From: an uncultured Acidobacteriia bacterium
GTDB taxonomy: Bacteria; Acidobacteriota; Terriglobia; Bryobacterales; Bryobacteraceae
DNA length: 64,000 nucleotides
NCBI GenBank assembly: GCA_903875575.1
Contig: CAIQWJ010000025.1
Location: forward strand, 1-64,000
Reading direction: 5' to 3'
Shown here: positions 1 through 8,345 of the stretch, piece by piece
Layout of the letters: each line of letters starts with the position of its first letter
Position numbering within the stretch: the stretch's first letter is position 1
Notes under the pieces: generated by a model
Told to the model about the DNA's origin: nothing
What the model saw: only the letters and a program-made list of their open reading frames with translations
The model's database searches: none
Made by a program: the position numbers and the translations under genes

Positions 1-55
1 CCTGACAGCCTCCGCCATCATGGCTGAACGGCCTGGGTAAGAGAAAATGCAAGGC

Positions 56-232
56 TCAGTCATCGGGCCGGGACGTTGAGGTGCGGCGGGAGACAAAAGA
101 CACTTCGGAACCGTCGTTTACACAAAAGTCTTGACACATCCGCCGACTTCCATCGGCACAACCAACCGCAACGTACTTCTCCCCAATACGCGCAGCGCCA
201 TTAATGCCAACGTGTCGGCGCGGAATCCTCAC
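56..232 (-). CDS. Possible small ORF overlapping the fic stop
   Basis: A 58-codon reading frame begins at a GTG that overlaps the TGA of the upstream Fic gene by four bases (GTGA), an arrangement typical of translational coupling. The product would be a small basic protein with two cysteines (MCQDFC) and no family I recognise. Codon choice is not clearly gene-like. It may equally be chance read-through of the opposite strand. The remaining bases at the left edge show nothing else. Confidence 0.22.
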   Translation of the reverse strand: MRIPRRHVGINGAARIGEKYVAVGCADGSRRMCQDFCVNDGSEVSFVSRRTSTSRPDD

Positions 233-1362
233 ATCCGCGCCAGCACGTAGTTCGTACTTCTTCCCCGCTCGGTACCGCGCAAAAGAACGCCCCGCCCCAC
301 AAGATACGAGATATCCCGCAGCGCCGTGTCTTCGGAGCACTTCGCCAGTTTCGCGTATTTTGAGGTTGTGAGCTTCCCTTCGAAGCCGTCCAGCAGCCGG
401 TTCAGCACCAGATTCTGTCGCTCGGAAAGCGGGATGCCCTGCACACTCTCCCAGAAATGCGCCTTCTCCAGCACCGAACCCAGCGTCGTCTTCGCACCCT
501 CGATGGCCCGTCCCAAACACCCGAAGAACCACTCCATCCATGGGGTCACATCCATCGTTCCCCGCTGCGTGCTCTCCAGGATGGCGTAGTAATCGCTGCG
601 TTCCAGCCGGATCTGTGCCGACATACTATAGAAGCGCTGCGGACAATTCTCCGAACGCGATAGCGTCATATCGGCAATGGCGCGAGCGATTCTGCCGTTG
701 CCGTCGTCGAACGGATGGACGGTCACAAACCAGAGGTGCGCCAGCGCCGCCTTCGAGACCGGCTCCATGGCGGACCCGTCCCGGAACAACTGCACTCTGC
801 CGTTGAACCAATCCAGAAAAACGCGCATTTCCCGCTCCAGGCGGTCTGCCGCAGGTGCCTGATAATGCACGTGCTCCCGCCCAAACGGTCCGGAGACCAC
901 CCGAATCGGACCGCCGTGATCGTCACGCCACTTTCCGGTCGCGATTCCCAGCAAGCCGCTCCGGCCCGTGGGGAACAATGACCCATGCCAGGCAAACAGG
1001 CGTTCCTCCGTAAGTGGTTGGTCATAAAGGCCAGTGGCGTCGAGCATCATTTCCACGATGCCGTCCACATTCCGGTCAGCCGGAGCCAAAGCTCCGATAT
1101 CCACCCCCAGGCGTCGCGCGATCGACGACCGCACCTGGCTCGCGTCCAGCCGCTCCCCTTCGATTTCGCTGGTTTTCAGAACGTCGGTGGTCAGGGTTTC
1201 CAGCTCCGCGCTCTGTCGCGCCGAAAATCCAAGCGCCTCCATGCGCCCGATCAGCCGACCTTGTTGATGCCGCACCTCCGCCAAGCGTTCCGCCAGTCGC
1301 TCGCGGTCCCACTCGAACCGGGGCCACCCCGGGAGTTGGTGCACATAATCACCGTATCCCAT
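229..1362 (-). CDS. Fic family AMPylase-like protein with C-terminal winged helix
   Basis: Fic enzymes transfer AMP or related groups from nucleotides to target hydroxyls. The active-site loop HPFDDGNGRIAR is complete, with catalytic His and the phosphate-binding Asn/Arg. Near residue 60 the sequence TSEIEG matches the inhibitory-helix motif (S/T)xxxE(G/N), so this should be a self-inhibited class II Fic. The N-terminus resembles the DUF4172 cap. The last ~60 residues (SKYAKLAKCSEDTALRD onward) look like a winged helix for DNA binding. I chose ATG 1362 because a perfect TATAAT ends 6 nt upstream. Earlier GTG 1386 and ATG 1380 are in frame but would lie upstream of the expected transcript start. 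The target is unknown. Confidence 0.9.
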   Translation of the reverse strand: MGYGDYVHQLPGWPRFEWDRERLAERLAEVRHQQGRLIGRMEALGFSARQSAELETLTTDVLKTSEIEGERLDASQVRSSIARRLGVDIGALAPADRNVDGIVEMMLDATGLYDQPLTEERLFAWHGSLFPTGRSGLLGIATGKWRDDHGGPIRVVSGPFGREHVHYQAPAADRLEREMRVFLDWFNGRVQLFRDGSAMEPVSKAALAHLWFVTVHPFDDGNGRIARAIADMTLSRSENCPQRFYSMSAQIRLERSDYYAILESTQRGTMDVTPWMEWFFGCLGRAIEGAKTTLGSVLEKAHFWESVQGIPLSERQNLVLNRLLDGFEGKLTTSKYAKLAKCSEDTALRDISYLVGRGVLLRGTERGRSTNYVLARM

Positions 1363-1443
1363 GCGGTGATTATACCACATAATCACCGCACGTCGCCCTT
1401 AATCACCGCATCTTCAGCGGCGAAAATGCCCCTAATCCCCGCA
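1346..1443. promoter_or_regulatory. fic promoter with repeated TAATCACCGCA operator-like boxes
   Basis: On the minus strand TATAAT lies at 1374-1369, 6 nt before the fic ATG at 1362. Around it are copies of TAATCACCGCA. Two perfect copies at 1380-1390 and 1400-1410 are 20 bp apart. A perfect inverted copy sits at 1362-1372, overlapping the -10 box. Diverged copies sit at 1346-1356 (ends GTA) and 1433-1443 (one mismatch). The arrangement suggests cooperative binding of a repressor, plausibly the winged helix of the Fic protein itself. That last step is inference. Confidence 0.6.
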
Positions 1444-1476
1444 TTTTGGGCAATTCCGTTTTTTCGAAAGCCGTTT

Positions 1477-2112
1477 TTACCGCGCGCCGGTCCGGCGGCC
1501 CCGGAACGAGGGCGCGATGGCGTAGTTCAGCTGGACCGCGATAATCACCCCAATACTGACGTAGGTATTCACCAGGCAGAGCGCCGCCCCAACGGCGTAC
1601 AGCGACTGGGCGATCAGGACCCGGCGTCGAATGACGGAATCCACGTCCGGCGGCGTGTCTTCCCGGAGCAGGCCGGCACACCGCGCGTAAAACCAGCTGA
1701 CATAGAGACTTACACCCAGCAGCAGGATATTGCTCCAGTACACCAGCAACGCAGACCGATAGGTGACAAACTCAGCCAGCAGACCCGTAGAAAACGGCAA
1801 CAGGGTCACAAAAAACAGAAACGCCAGGTTGATCCAAGTCAGGTGACGGTTACTGCGCTTGAAATGGATCATCTGGGCCTGCTGGCCGTTCCAGAAAATC
1901 CCCAGCGTGATGAAACTCATCAGGTAGGCGATCACGCGATGTCCCAGGCCCCACACCGCCTGCAGCAGGGCCTGCTCGCTATGGATTGCCTCGCTCACCG
2001 GCGTCCGCAGGTCCAGCACCAGCAGAGTCATTGCAACTGCGAAAACGCCGTCGCTCAACCCGGCAAGTCGCTCAATACTCCTGCCCGCCAACCGATCATA
2101 AGTGGCATCCAT
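1477..2112 (-). CDS. TMEM175-family potassium channel-like membrane protein (DUF1211)
   Basis: The first helix carries the family signature, here RLAGLSDGVFAVAMTLLVLDL-like (bacterial form of the RxxxFSD filter helix), followed by about five more hydrophobic helices. The 211-residue length fits bacterial TMEM175 proteins, which form leak-type K+ channels as tetramers. The start at 2112 is preferred over ATG 2133 because GGGGAG sits 7 nt before it. The first helix reads LSD rather than FSD, so the filter Phe position is changed. It is divergent from bacilliredoxin at 2172, with ~60 bp between. Confidence 0.85.
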   Translation of the reverse strand: MDATYDRLAGRSIERLAGLSDGVFAVAMTLLVLDLRTPVSEAIHSEQALLQAVWGLGHRVIAYLMSFITLGIFWNGQQAQMIHFKRSNRHLTWINLAFLFFVTLLPFSTGLLAEFVTYRSALLVYWSNILLLGVSLYVSWFYARCAGLLREDTPPDVDSVIRRRVLIAQSLYAVGAALCLVNTYVSIGVIIAVQLNYAIAPSFRGRRTGAR

Positions 2113-2159
2113 CTGTTGCTCCCCGTGTTTCACAACTCTTTTGCCCGCCGCATAAGCGA

Positions 2160-2174
2160 TAATACAGCTATATG
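2160..2174 (+). promoter_or_regulatory. -10 element 6 nt before the bacilliredoxin ATG
   Basis: TAATAC at 2160-2165 is followed by exactly 6 nt and then ATG 2172. With a normal transcription start 6-8 nt after the -10 box, the mRNA would begin at or next to the start codon, giving a leaderless message. No clear -35 or Shine-Dalgarno sequence is seen. Confidence 0.4.
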
Positions 2175-2591
2175 CCTTATCCCGAAATGTTAGTCACCCC
2201 CATGCGTGAAGACCTCACCAAGTTCGGCCTGGAGGAGGCCAGAACACCCGCCGACGTAGATCGTATTCTGGCCCAGCCGGGCACCACCCTGATGGTTGTC
2301 AATTCCGTTTGCGGCTGCGCCGCCGGCCGTGCCCGTCCAGGCATCGGCATGGCGCTCCAGCATTCTGTGAAGCCTGATCGCGCCGCCACCGTGTTTGCCG
2401 GTGCCGACGAAGCGGCCGTCGCTCACCTGCGCGACATTCTGGCGGATTTCCCGCCTTCATCCCCGTCCATCGCCCTCTTCAAAGACGGCAAACCCGTCTA
2501 TATGGTCCACCGCCGGGACATTGAACCGCGCCAGGCCCCGGAAATCGCCCAGCTCCTGACTTCGGCCTTTGACCACTTCTGCGCCAGCTAA
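2172..2591 (+). CDS. Bacilliredoxin BrxA/BrxB family protein (YphP-like)
   Basis: A 139-residue thioredoxin-fold protein with the characteristic CGC motif in VNSVCGCAAGRARPG near residue 51. Bacilliredoxins remove bacillithiol from S-bacillithiolated proteins in the cytoplasm. The N-terminus PEMLVTPMREDLTKFGLEEARTP and length match the family. The next gene follows after 10 bp, suggesting co-transcription. Presence implies that the organism makes bacillithiol or a similar thiol, which is inference. Confidence 0.92.
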   Translation: MPYPEMLVTPMREDLTKFGLEEARTPADVDRILAQPGTTLMVVNSVCGCAAGRARPGIGMALQHSVKPDRAATVFAGADEAAVAHLRDILADFPPSSPSIALFKDGKPVYMVHRRDIEPRQAPEIAQLLTSAFDHFCAS

Positions 2592-2601
2592 AGTAACGGG
2601 T

Positions 2602-3519
2602 ATGCGAGCCGGCATCGGCACCAGCCGAATCCTGCTGCTTCTGGCGGCTCTGCTGTTCTCGACCGGGGGTGCCGCCATCAAACTGGCGGCGCTCACGGGC
2701 TGGCAGATTGCCAGCTATAGAGCCGGCATCGCAACCATATTCCTCTGTCTTGTCCTTCCCGCCGCCCGCCGCAACTGGACGTGGCGCACCCTGGCCGGAG
2801 GTGTTGTCTATGCCGTCATGGTGGTTCTATTTGTTCTTTCGAACAAGCTCACCACGGCCGCCAACGCCATCCTGCTGCAGGGCACGTACCCCGTTTATTT
2901 ACTTCTATTTGGTCCATTTTTTCTAAAAGAAAAGCTGCACGCCGTCGATGTCGCGGTCGTCGGCGGGGTCGGCCTTGGAGCTGTGATTCTGTTCTCCGGA
3001 TCCGAGCACATCGTCGCGACTGCCCCGGACCCCATGCGGGGGAACATCATCGCACTGGCATCTGGAATTGCGTGGGCACTGACCATAGCCGTCCTGCGCC
3101 GGGTGGGAAAACACAATCCCAAGGCGGAATCGGCAGCCGCCGTGGCCATCGCGGGCAACGCCATCGCATTTGTCGCGTGCCTGCCGCTGGCGACCCAGGG
3201 CCCGTCACTACAGGTCAGTTCCATCGCCGTGCTCGCCTGGCTTGGGCTTTTTCAGGTCGGACTGGGCTACGTCTGCCTGACGCGCTCCATCCGGCACGTC
3301 CCAGCTCTGGACGCCGCGACACTCCTCCTGGTAGAGCCCGTTCTCAGCCCTATCTGGGCGTGGCTTATCCACGGCGAAACGCCCAGCGGCATGGCCATGA
3401 CCGGCGGCGCGGTCATCATGACGGCCGCCTTTGCCGGGTCGTGGCTTCAGGCCAGCCGCGCCAATGTTCTGCCTATTTCGCCTCGGACGGAGGTGGCGGA
3501 ACTTTTTCCACCACAATAG
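2602..3519 (+). CDS. EamA/DMT-superfamily transporter
   Basis: About ten hydrophobic helices in two EamA repeats make this a drug/metabolite transporter of the inner membrane, 305 residues long. The substrate cannot be read from sequence. The start ATG 2602 gives MRAGIGTSRILLLLAALL. An upstream in-frame ATG at 2569 would overlap the bacilliredoxin gene. The 3' end overlaps the convergent DUF4342 gene by 47 bp. Confidence 0.9.
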   Translation: MRAGIGTSRILLLLAALLFSTGGAAIKLAALTGWQIASYRAGIATIFLCLVLPAARRNWTWRTLAGGVVYAVMVVLFVLSNKLTTAANAILLQGTYPVYLLLFGPFFLKEKLHAVDVAVVGGVGLGAVILFSGSEHIVATAPDPMRGNIIALASGIAWALTIAVLRRVGKHNPKAESAAAVAIAGNAIAFVACLPLATQGPSLQVSSIAVLAWLGLFQVGLGYVCLTRSIRHVPALDAATLLLVEPVLSPIWAWLIHGETPSGMAMTGGAVIMTAAFAGSWLQASRANVLPISPRTEVAELFPPQ

Positions 3520-3745
3520 TGAACTTCGCCGCCATCGCGGCAAGAGCGCCCACCGCCGCCACAATCGGTGCCAGCACGGCACCCACCGCCGCCACCGTCA
3601 CCGGAATCTCCACGAAGGTGTTCCCTTTTTCGTCCTTGATGATGATCCGGCGAACGTTGCCTTCGTGAATCAGTTCCTTCACCCGTTCCGCCAGATCCTG
3701 ACCCAGAACTTTGATCTCTTCGATGATATTGTCGATTGTTTCCAT
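3473..3745 (-). CDS. DUF4342 domain protein
   Basis: A 90-residue protein: an N-terminal helical segment (IDNIIEEIKVLGQDLAERVKELIHEGNVRRI) followed by KDEKGNTFVEIPVT and a hydrophobic Ala/Val stretch that could be a membrane anchor or amphipathic helix. This is the layout of DUF4342, which has an UBA-like N-terminus. Function is unknown. A GAGGAG ribosome site precedes the ATG. The gene overlaps the convergent exporter gene and follows a small membrane-protein gene by 4 bp. Confidence 0.8.
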   Translation of the reverse strand: METIDNIIEEIKVLGQDLAERVKELIHEGNVRRIIIKDEKGNTFVEIPVTVAAVGAVLAPIVAAVGALAAMAAKFTIVVEKVPPPPSEAK

Positions 3746-3749
3746 AGCT

Positions 3750-3941
3750 TTATAAACTCCTCACAATCCGGGAGGGCAGCATAAAAATCGCGCCAACCAG
3801 CACCATCACAGAACCGACCGCGATTCCCGCGATTCGAAACGGTAACAGCACCAGCCAGATCAACGGGTAAAGCACCAAAGCGATCAGCGCCAGCGGCCAA
3901 CACACCGCCAGCAGAATGCACCAAACCAGAAACTTCAGCAT
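3750..3941 (-). CDS. Small hydrophobic membrane protein
   Basis: A 63-residue protein that is almost entirely hydrophobic, with two predicted membrane helices separated by PLIWLVLLPFRIAG. It lies 4 bp upstream of the DUF4342 gene on the same strand, so the two are probably co-transcribed and may act together. I know no function for it. Confidence 0.65.
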   Translation of the reverse strand: MLKFLVWCILLAVCWPLALIALVLYPLIWLVLLPFRIAGIAVGSVMVLVGAIFMLPSRIVRSL

Positions 3942-4111
3942 GCGCGGACTTCCTTCCCTCTGACCCTACGCAACCCGCTGCCCGGAAGTTCGATATCTGC
4001 AATCAGGTGGCCGTTACCCGGACTTACAAATTACCCAGCCGACCGCTATTGCCCATCTGTCAAAATAGAGCAAGCAGTCATGGCCTCCGCCGGACTGCGT
4101 TGCCTGACATC

Positions 4112-7100
4112 GTGAATAAACCCAATGACACGCGGAGTCACCGCGCCCTGAACCTTGCCTTCGGCTTTTCCTTCGAGGACCTGTACAATCGCGACGCCTT
4201 AGCCCGCCTGGACAGCGTTTTTCTGAAAACTCTCCACGAAGCAGCGCCGGAACTCCACGCCCAGCTCCTGGCCGCACGAGCGGATGAGTCCCAGTTCGCC
4301 CTCAAGCAGAAGTCCGAAATCATCCTCGCCGTAGCACCGCATCTGGAAGATTTCATCGGCCAGCTCTTCGGCATCAACAAGTCGCTCCACGAACTCCAGG
4401 CAAAGCACAATGAGCTCGCGCCGCTCCACACCGTGAAGCGCAAATTCATTCAGAAGAAAGCCCTGACCGGCTATACCCCCGAAAAGGCCAGCCTGATCGA
4501 CGGCTACGCCATCGGCGCGGAACTCGAAGCGTTCACGCTCGAACCACTCACCGAACGCAGCTACGCCGATCACGTCGCCCGCTGGATGGAAAACGAATCG
4601 GAGCACGCTGAAGCCCTTCGCCTGGCCGCTCTCTACGCCGCTTGGGCGGTCCTGACACCGGAGGGTAAGAAACTTCACCATCACGGCGTGCTCTTCAGCC
4701 AGCCCCACAAGCTGGATATGCTCCACCTGGTTCCATACACCTCGGCCGAAACCCACGGCCTGGTGCAACTCCAGTTCACCTCAGATCAGTGGCGCAAGCG
4801 CGAAGGCTTCCAGCTCACAGACCCCGGTACCGACCTCACTGGCGCTCTTGACCAGGCCGGCTACTGCATCAAGTGTCACAACCAGGGCAAGGACTCCTGC
4901 TCGCACGGCCTCAAAGAAAAGGACGGTTCTTTCAAAGCCAGCGTATTTGGCGTGAAGCTGGCCGGCTGCCCTCTCGAAGAGAAGATCTCCGAGATGAACG
5001 TGCTCAAGGGCGATGGCGTGCCCATCGGCGCTCTGGCCGTTGTGACCATCGATAACCCGATGACCGCCGCCACCGGGCACCGCATCTGTAACGACTGCAT
5101 GAAGTCCTGCGTGTTCCAGAAGCAGGAGCCGGTGGATATTCCGCAGGTGGAAACCCGCACGCTCAAAGACGTGCTGGAACTCCCCTGGGGCTTCGAAATC
5201 TACGGTCTGCTGACCCGCTGGAATCCGCTCAACTTCGCCCGTCCGTTCCCGCGCGAAGCCACCGGTAAGAAAGTCCTTATCGTTGGACTCGGACCCTCAG
5301 GCTTCACTCTTTCGCATCATCTGATGAACGACGGCCACACGGTTTTCGCGGTAGACGGCCTGAAGATCGAGCCGCTGCCCTCCGAAATCTCCGGCGTCAC
5401 GCCCCACGGAGAGCGCGTGCCCTTCCGTCCGCTGCATGATGTGACGGATATCTACGAACGGCTCGATGAGCGCGTGATGGCAGGTTTCGGCGGCGTCGCC
5501 GAATACGGCATCACGGTTCGCTGGAACAAGAACTTTCTGAAAGTGGTCCGCCTCCTGATCGAGCGGCGCAATGAATTCCACATGTATGGCGGCGTCCGCT
5601 TCGGTGGCACCCTTACCGTCGACACCGCTTTCGAAATGGGCTTCGACCACATCGCTCTCTGTGCCGGAGCCGGTCGCCCAACCGTCATTCCCATGAAAAA
5701 CGGCCTGGTCCGCGGCGTCCGTCAGGCTTCCGACTTCCTCATGGCGCTCCAGCTCACTGGTGCGGCGAAACCCGATTCACTGGCGAACCTGCAGGTCCGG
5801 TTACCCATCGTCGTCATCGGCGGCGGTCTGACTGCCGTTGATACCGCGACGGAATCGTTGGCCTACTACGTCGTCCAGGTAGAGAAGTTCCTCAAGCGGC
5901 ACGAAATTCTGGCAGCCGAATTGGGCGAAGCGAAAGTTCGCGCCCAGTGGACTCCGGAAGAAGCTGAGATCGCGAGCGAATTCCTCACCCACGCCCGCGC
6001 CATCCGCGCGGAACGCGCTGCTGCTGCACGTGAAGCCCGCCGTCCACGCTTCATTGATCTGCTGAATTCCTGGGGTGGTGTCACGCTGGCCTATCGCCGC
6101 CGCCTGATCGACGCGCCCAGCTATACGCTCAATCACGAAGAAGTCGCCAAGGCCTTTGAAGAAGGCGTACGCTTTGCCGAATCGTTGACCCCGGAAGAAG
6201 TGGAAGTGGACGCCGCCGGTGCTGCCAACGCGCTGCGCTTCCAGAAATATCACTGGGACGATGCGGCCGGAAAACTGGTGAAGTCCAACGAGACCGTAAC
6301 CCTGCCTGCCCGCACAATTCTGGTCGCCGCAGGTACCCAGCCGAACACTGTCCTTGCCCGCGAAGACGAACACAACGTGACACTCGATGGCCGTTACTTC
6401 CAGGCTTATGGCGAAGACGGCGGCAAAGTAAAGCCGGAGAAGATCGCCAAGCCGGGCACGGTCTATGTACTGATGTCAGTGCGCCCGGATGGCCGTTCCA
6501 TTAGCTTCTTTGGCGATCTGCACCCGTCGTTCTCCGGCAACGTCGTGAAGGCGATGTCAAGTGCTAAGCAGGGCTATCCGGTGGTTTCGCGCATGCTCGC
6601 GCGTATTGGAACCTCGGCTCCAGCAGCAGACGCTCTCGCCACCCGCCTGGACGACGAACTCCGCCCAGTCGTGGAAGACGTCATTCGCCTGACGCCGAAC
6701 ATTGTGGAAGTCATCGTCAAGGCACCGATCGCCGCGCGCGCCTTCCTGCCGGGGCAATTCTACCGGCTACAGAACTTCGAATCGCTCGCACCGCGCACGA
6801 AAGATACCGTGCTTGGCATGGAAGGCCTCGCTCTCACAGGCGCTTCCGTAGATATGGAGAAGGGTTTACTCTCCACCATCGTTCTGGAAATGGGCGGCTC
6901 GTCGGATCTTTGCGTACTGCTGAAGAAGGGAGAACCAGTCATCCTGATGGGCCCCACGGGGACTCCCAGCGAGACGCCGGCCAATGAAACCGCGCTCCTG
7001 GTGGGCGGCGGCCTGGGCAATGCGGTGCTGTTTTCCATCGGCCAGAAACTGCGCGCGGAAGGTTCCCGCGTCATCTACTTTGCCGGGTACAAGAAGGTCA

Positions 7101-7627
7101 TTGATCGCTACAAGGTCGATGAGATCGAACGCGCGGCAGACGTTGTGGTCTGGTGCTGCGACGAGGCTCCAGGCTTCCAGCCCACCCGACCGCAGGATGC
7201 CACGTTCGTCGGAAATATCGTGGCCGCGATGGCCGCCTACGCGAGCGGGCAACTGGGCAAGGTGATCATCCCGCTCAATACGGTGGATCGCCTCCTCGCC
7301 ATCGGCTCAGATGGCATGATGCGCGCGGTACAGCAGGCGCGTCACGGCGTCCTGGCCGAATTCCTCAAGCCGGATCATGAAGCAATCGGCAGCATCAACT
7401 CACCGATGCAGTGCATGATGAAAGAGATCTGCGCCCAGTGTCTCCAGATGCATCGCGATCCCATCACCGGCGAAGAGACAGTGGTCTTCTCCTGCTTCAA
7501 TCAGGACCAACCGCTGGATAAGGTCGACTTCGGAAACCTGCGAACCCGTCTCACGCAAAACGGCGCGCAGGAGAAGCTGACGAAGTTGTGGATCAACCGC
7601 TGCATGCACGAAATCGGAGCGCGATAA
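4112..7627 (+). CDS. Large single-chain Fe-S flavoprotein, GltD-like plus PyrK-like modules
   Basis: About 1171 residues from GTG 4112; the frame is open from ATG 4007. An N-terminal ~250-residue segment is unassigned. Then come cysteine clusters CIKCHNQGKDSC (4864) and RICNDCMKSC (5088), like the Fe-S domain of GltD. An FAD Rossmann motif GLGPSG (5287) and an NAD(P) motif VIGGGLTAVDTATES (5814) complete the GltD-like unit. The C-terminal third resembles PyrK: PGQFYRLQNF for flavin, VGGGLGNAVLF for NAD, and a 2Fe-2S-like cysteine set in CMMKEICAQC. The combination mirrors NfnB + NfnA in one chain, so electron transfer among NAD(P)H, flavins and a ferredoxin-like partner is likely. The exact reaction is unknown. 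It has no redox operon partner. Confidence 0.82.
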   Translation: MNKPNDTRSHRALNLAFGFSFEDLYNRDALARLDSVFLKTLHEAAPELHAQLLAARADESQFALKQKSEIILAVAPHLEDFIGQLFGINKSLHELQAKHNELAPLHTVKRKFIQKKALTGYTPEKASLIDGYAIGAELEAFTLEPLTERSYADHVARWMENESEHAEALRLAALYAAWAVLTPEGKKLHHHGVLFSQPHKLDMLHLVPYTSAETHGLVQLQFTSDQWRKREGFQLTDPGTDLTGALDQAGYCIKCHNQGKDSCSHGLKEKDGSFKASVFGVKLAGCPLEEKISEMNVLKGDGVPIGALAVVTIDNPMTAATGHRICNDCMKSCVFQKQEPVDIPQVETRTLKDVLELPWGFEIYGLLTRWNPLNFARPFPREATGKKVLIVGLGPSGFTLSHHLMNDGHTVFAVDGLKIEPLPSEISGVTPHGERVPFRPLHDVTDIYERLDERVMAGFGGVAEYGITVRWNKNFLKVVRLLIERRNEFHMYGGVRFGGTLTVDTAFEMGFDHIALCAGAGRPTVIPMKNGLVRGVRQASDFLMALQLTGAAKPDSLANLQVRLPIVVIGGGLTAVDTATESLAYYVVQVEKFLKRHEILAAELGEAKVRAQWTPEEAEIASEFLTHARAIRAERAAAAREARRPRFIDLLNSWGGVTLAYRRRLIDAPSYTLNHEEVAKAFEEGVRFAESLTPEEVEVDAAGAANALRFQKYHWDDAAGKLVKSNETVTLPARTILVAAGTQPNTVLAREDEHNVTLDGRYFQAYGEDGGKVKPEKIAKPGTVYVLMSVRPDGRSISFFGDLHPSFSGNVVKAMSSAKQGYPVVSRMLARIGTSAPAADALATRLDDELRPVVEDVIRLTPNIVEVIVKAPIAARAFLPGQFYRLQNFESLAPRTKDTVLGMEGLALTGASVDMEKGLLSTIVLEMGGSSDLCVLLKKGEPVILMGPTGTPSETPANETALLVGGGLGNAVLFSIGQKLRAEGSRVIYFAGYKKVIDRYKVDEIERAADVVVWCCDEAPGFQPTRPQDATFVGNIVAAMAAYASGQLGKVIIPLNTVDRLLAIGSDGMMRAVQQARHGVLAEFLKPDHEAIGSINSPMQCMMKEICAQCLQMHRDPITGEETVVFSCFNQDQPLDKVDFGNLRTRLTQNGAQEKLTKLWINRCMHEIGAR

Positions 7628-7629
7628 AC

Positions 7630-8004
7630 CTATTTCCAGACAGCGCCCTTGAAATTCGCGTGAATCAGTTCATCTCTGGTAATCAGTTTGCCTTTACCGG
7701 CAATCGCCTGGGCCAAAATCATTCTGTCGAAAGGATCGCGCGTCCACGATAGTTTGAACGCTTCCGCGACCACCTGAGCAAGTGGCACGGCACAAACCGA
7801 CACGCCAAAGTCATTGCGGAGAAACTCCAGCCATTCGTCCGGGCCAATGTTGACGCGTTTGATCTCTCTCAGGAACTGCATTTCCAGCAGCACCATCGGC
7901 GAGATCCGCAGTTCTTCTCGTTCGATCAGCCCCAAAACCCGGGCCGGCAACCGCACCTCTCCCGTACACAGCCAGAGTGCGGCATGGGTATCGAGGTAGG
8001 TCAG
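7630..8004 (-). CDS. PIN-domain ribonuclease toxin, VapC-like
   Basis: VapC toxins cleave RNA using acidic residues that bind Mg2+. The frame reads LTYLDTHAALWL at its start, giving the first conserved Asp, then MVLLEMQFL (Glu) and TRDPFDRMILAQA (Asp pair), the full PIN set. To include the first Asp, translation must begin at CTG 8004, which overlaps the antitoxin TGA as CTGA. The only other start, GTG 7956, would delete the first catalytic Asp. From CTG the protein is 124 residues, the usual VapC length. The 3' end is 2 bp from the flavoprotein stop, convergent. Confidence 0.85.
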   Translation of the reverse strand: MTYLDTHAALWLCTGEVRLPARVLGLIEREELRISPMVLLEMQFLREIKRVNIGPDEWLEFLRNDFGVSVCAVPLAQVVAEAFKLSWTRDPFDRMILAQAIAGKGKLITRDELIHANFKGAVWK

Positions 8005-8240
8005 ACGTTACCGTCCGGGTTCCATTCCTTAGACCAATCGATGTCCGCGAGATCCTTGGGATCTCCGTTGATCAGCCCCGGCCGCTTCTTAATGCGGGAT
8101 GCTCTTGACCCGGTGGGGAGGTCCAGCACAATGCGCAGGATCTGTCCCTTGCGCTCGATCTCGACCGCCTCGCCGGTTTCGAGCACGCCATCCAGAATTT
8201 TGTAGACGTCCATGCGGAGACGGGAAGCGGTCATTGGCAT
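8001..8240 (-). CDS. Phd/YefM-like antitoxin of the VapC pair
   Basis: A 79-residue protein: MPMTASRLRMDVYKILDGVLETGEAVEIERKG-like N-terminus with the Phd/YefM DNA-binding fold, then a polar tail (KKRPGLINGDPKDLADIDW) that would wrap the toxin. The start at ATG 8240 is chosen because a -10 box lies 6 nt upstream. It is translated just ahead of the toxin with a 4-nt overlap, the normal antitoxin-first order. It should repress its own promoter through the nearby palindromes. Confidence 0.85.
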   Translation of the reverse strand: MPMTASRLRMDVYKILDGVLETGEAVEIERKGQILRIVLDLPTGSRASRIKKRPGLINGDPKDLADIDWSKEWNPDGNV

Positions 8241-8284
8241 GCCTTGAGTATAACACGTACGTACTAAAGTCAAATACGTACGTA
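8241..8284 (-). promoter_or_regulatory. vapBC promoter and two ACGTACGTA operator boxes
   Basis: On the minus strand TTGACT (8273-8268) and TATACT (8252-8247) are separated by 15 bp. The -10 ends 6 nt before ATG 8240, so the mRNA would be leaderless. ACGTACGTA occurs at 8255-8263, inside the spacer, and at 8276-8284, just upstream of -35. The centres are 21 bp apart, on the same face of the helix. That placement suits autorepression by the antitoxin-toxin complex. Confidence 0.65.
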
Positions 8285-8345
8285 TGCTTTACCAAACGGA
8301 ACTTCCCGAACCCTCCCGGTGTCTGATTGACCAGGAGAGAGCACA

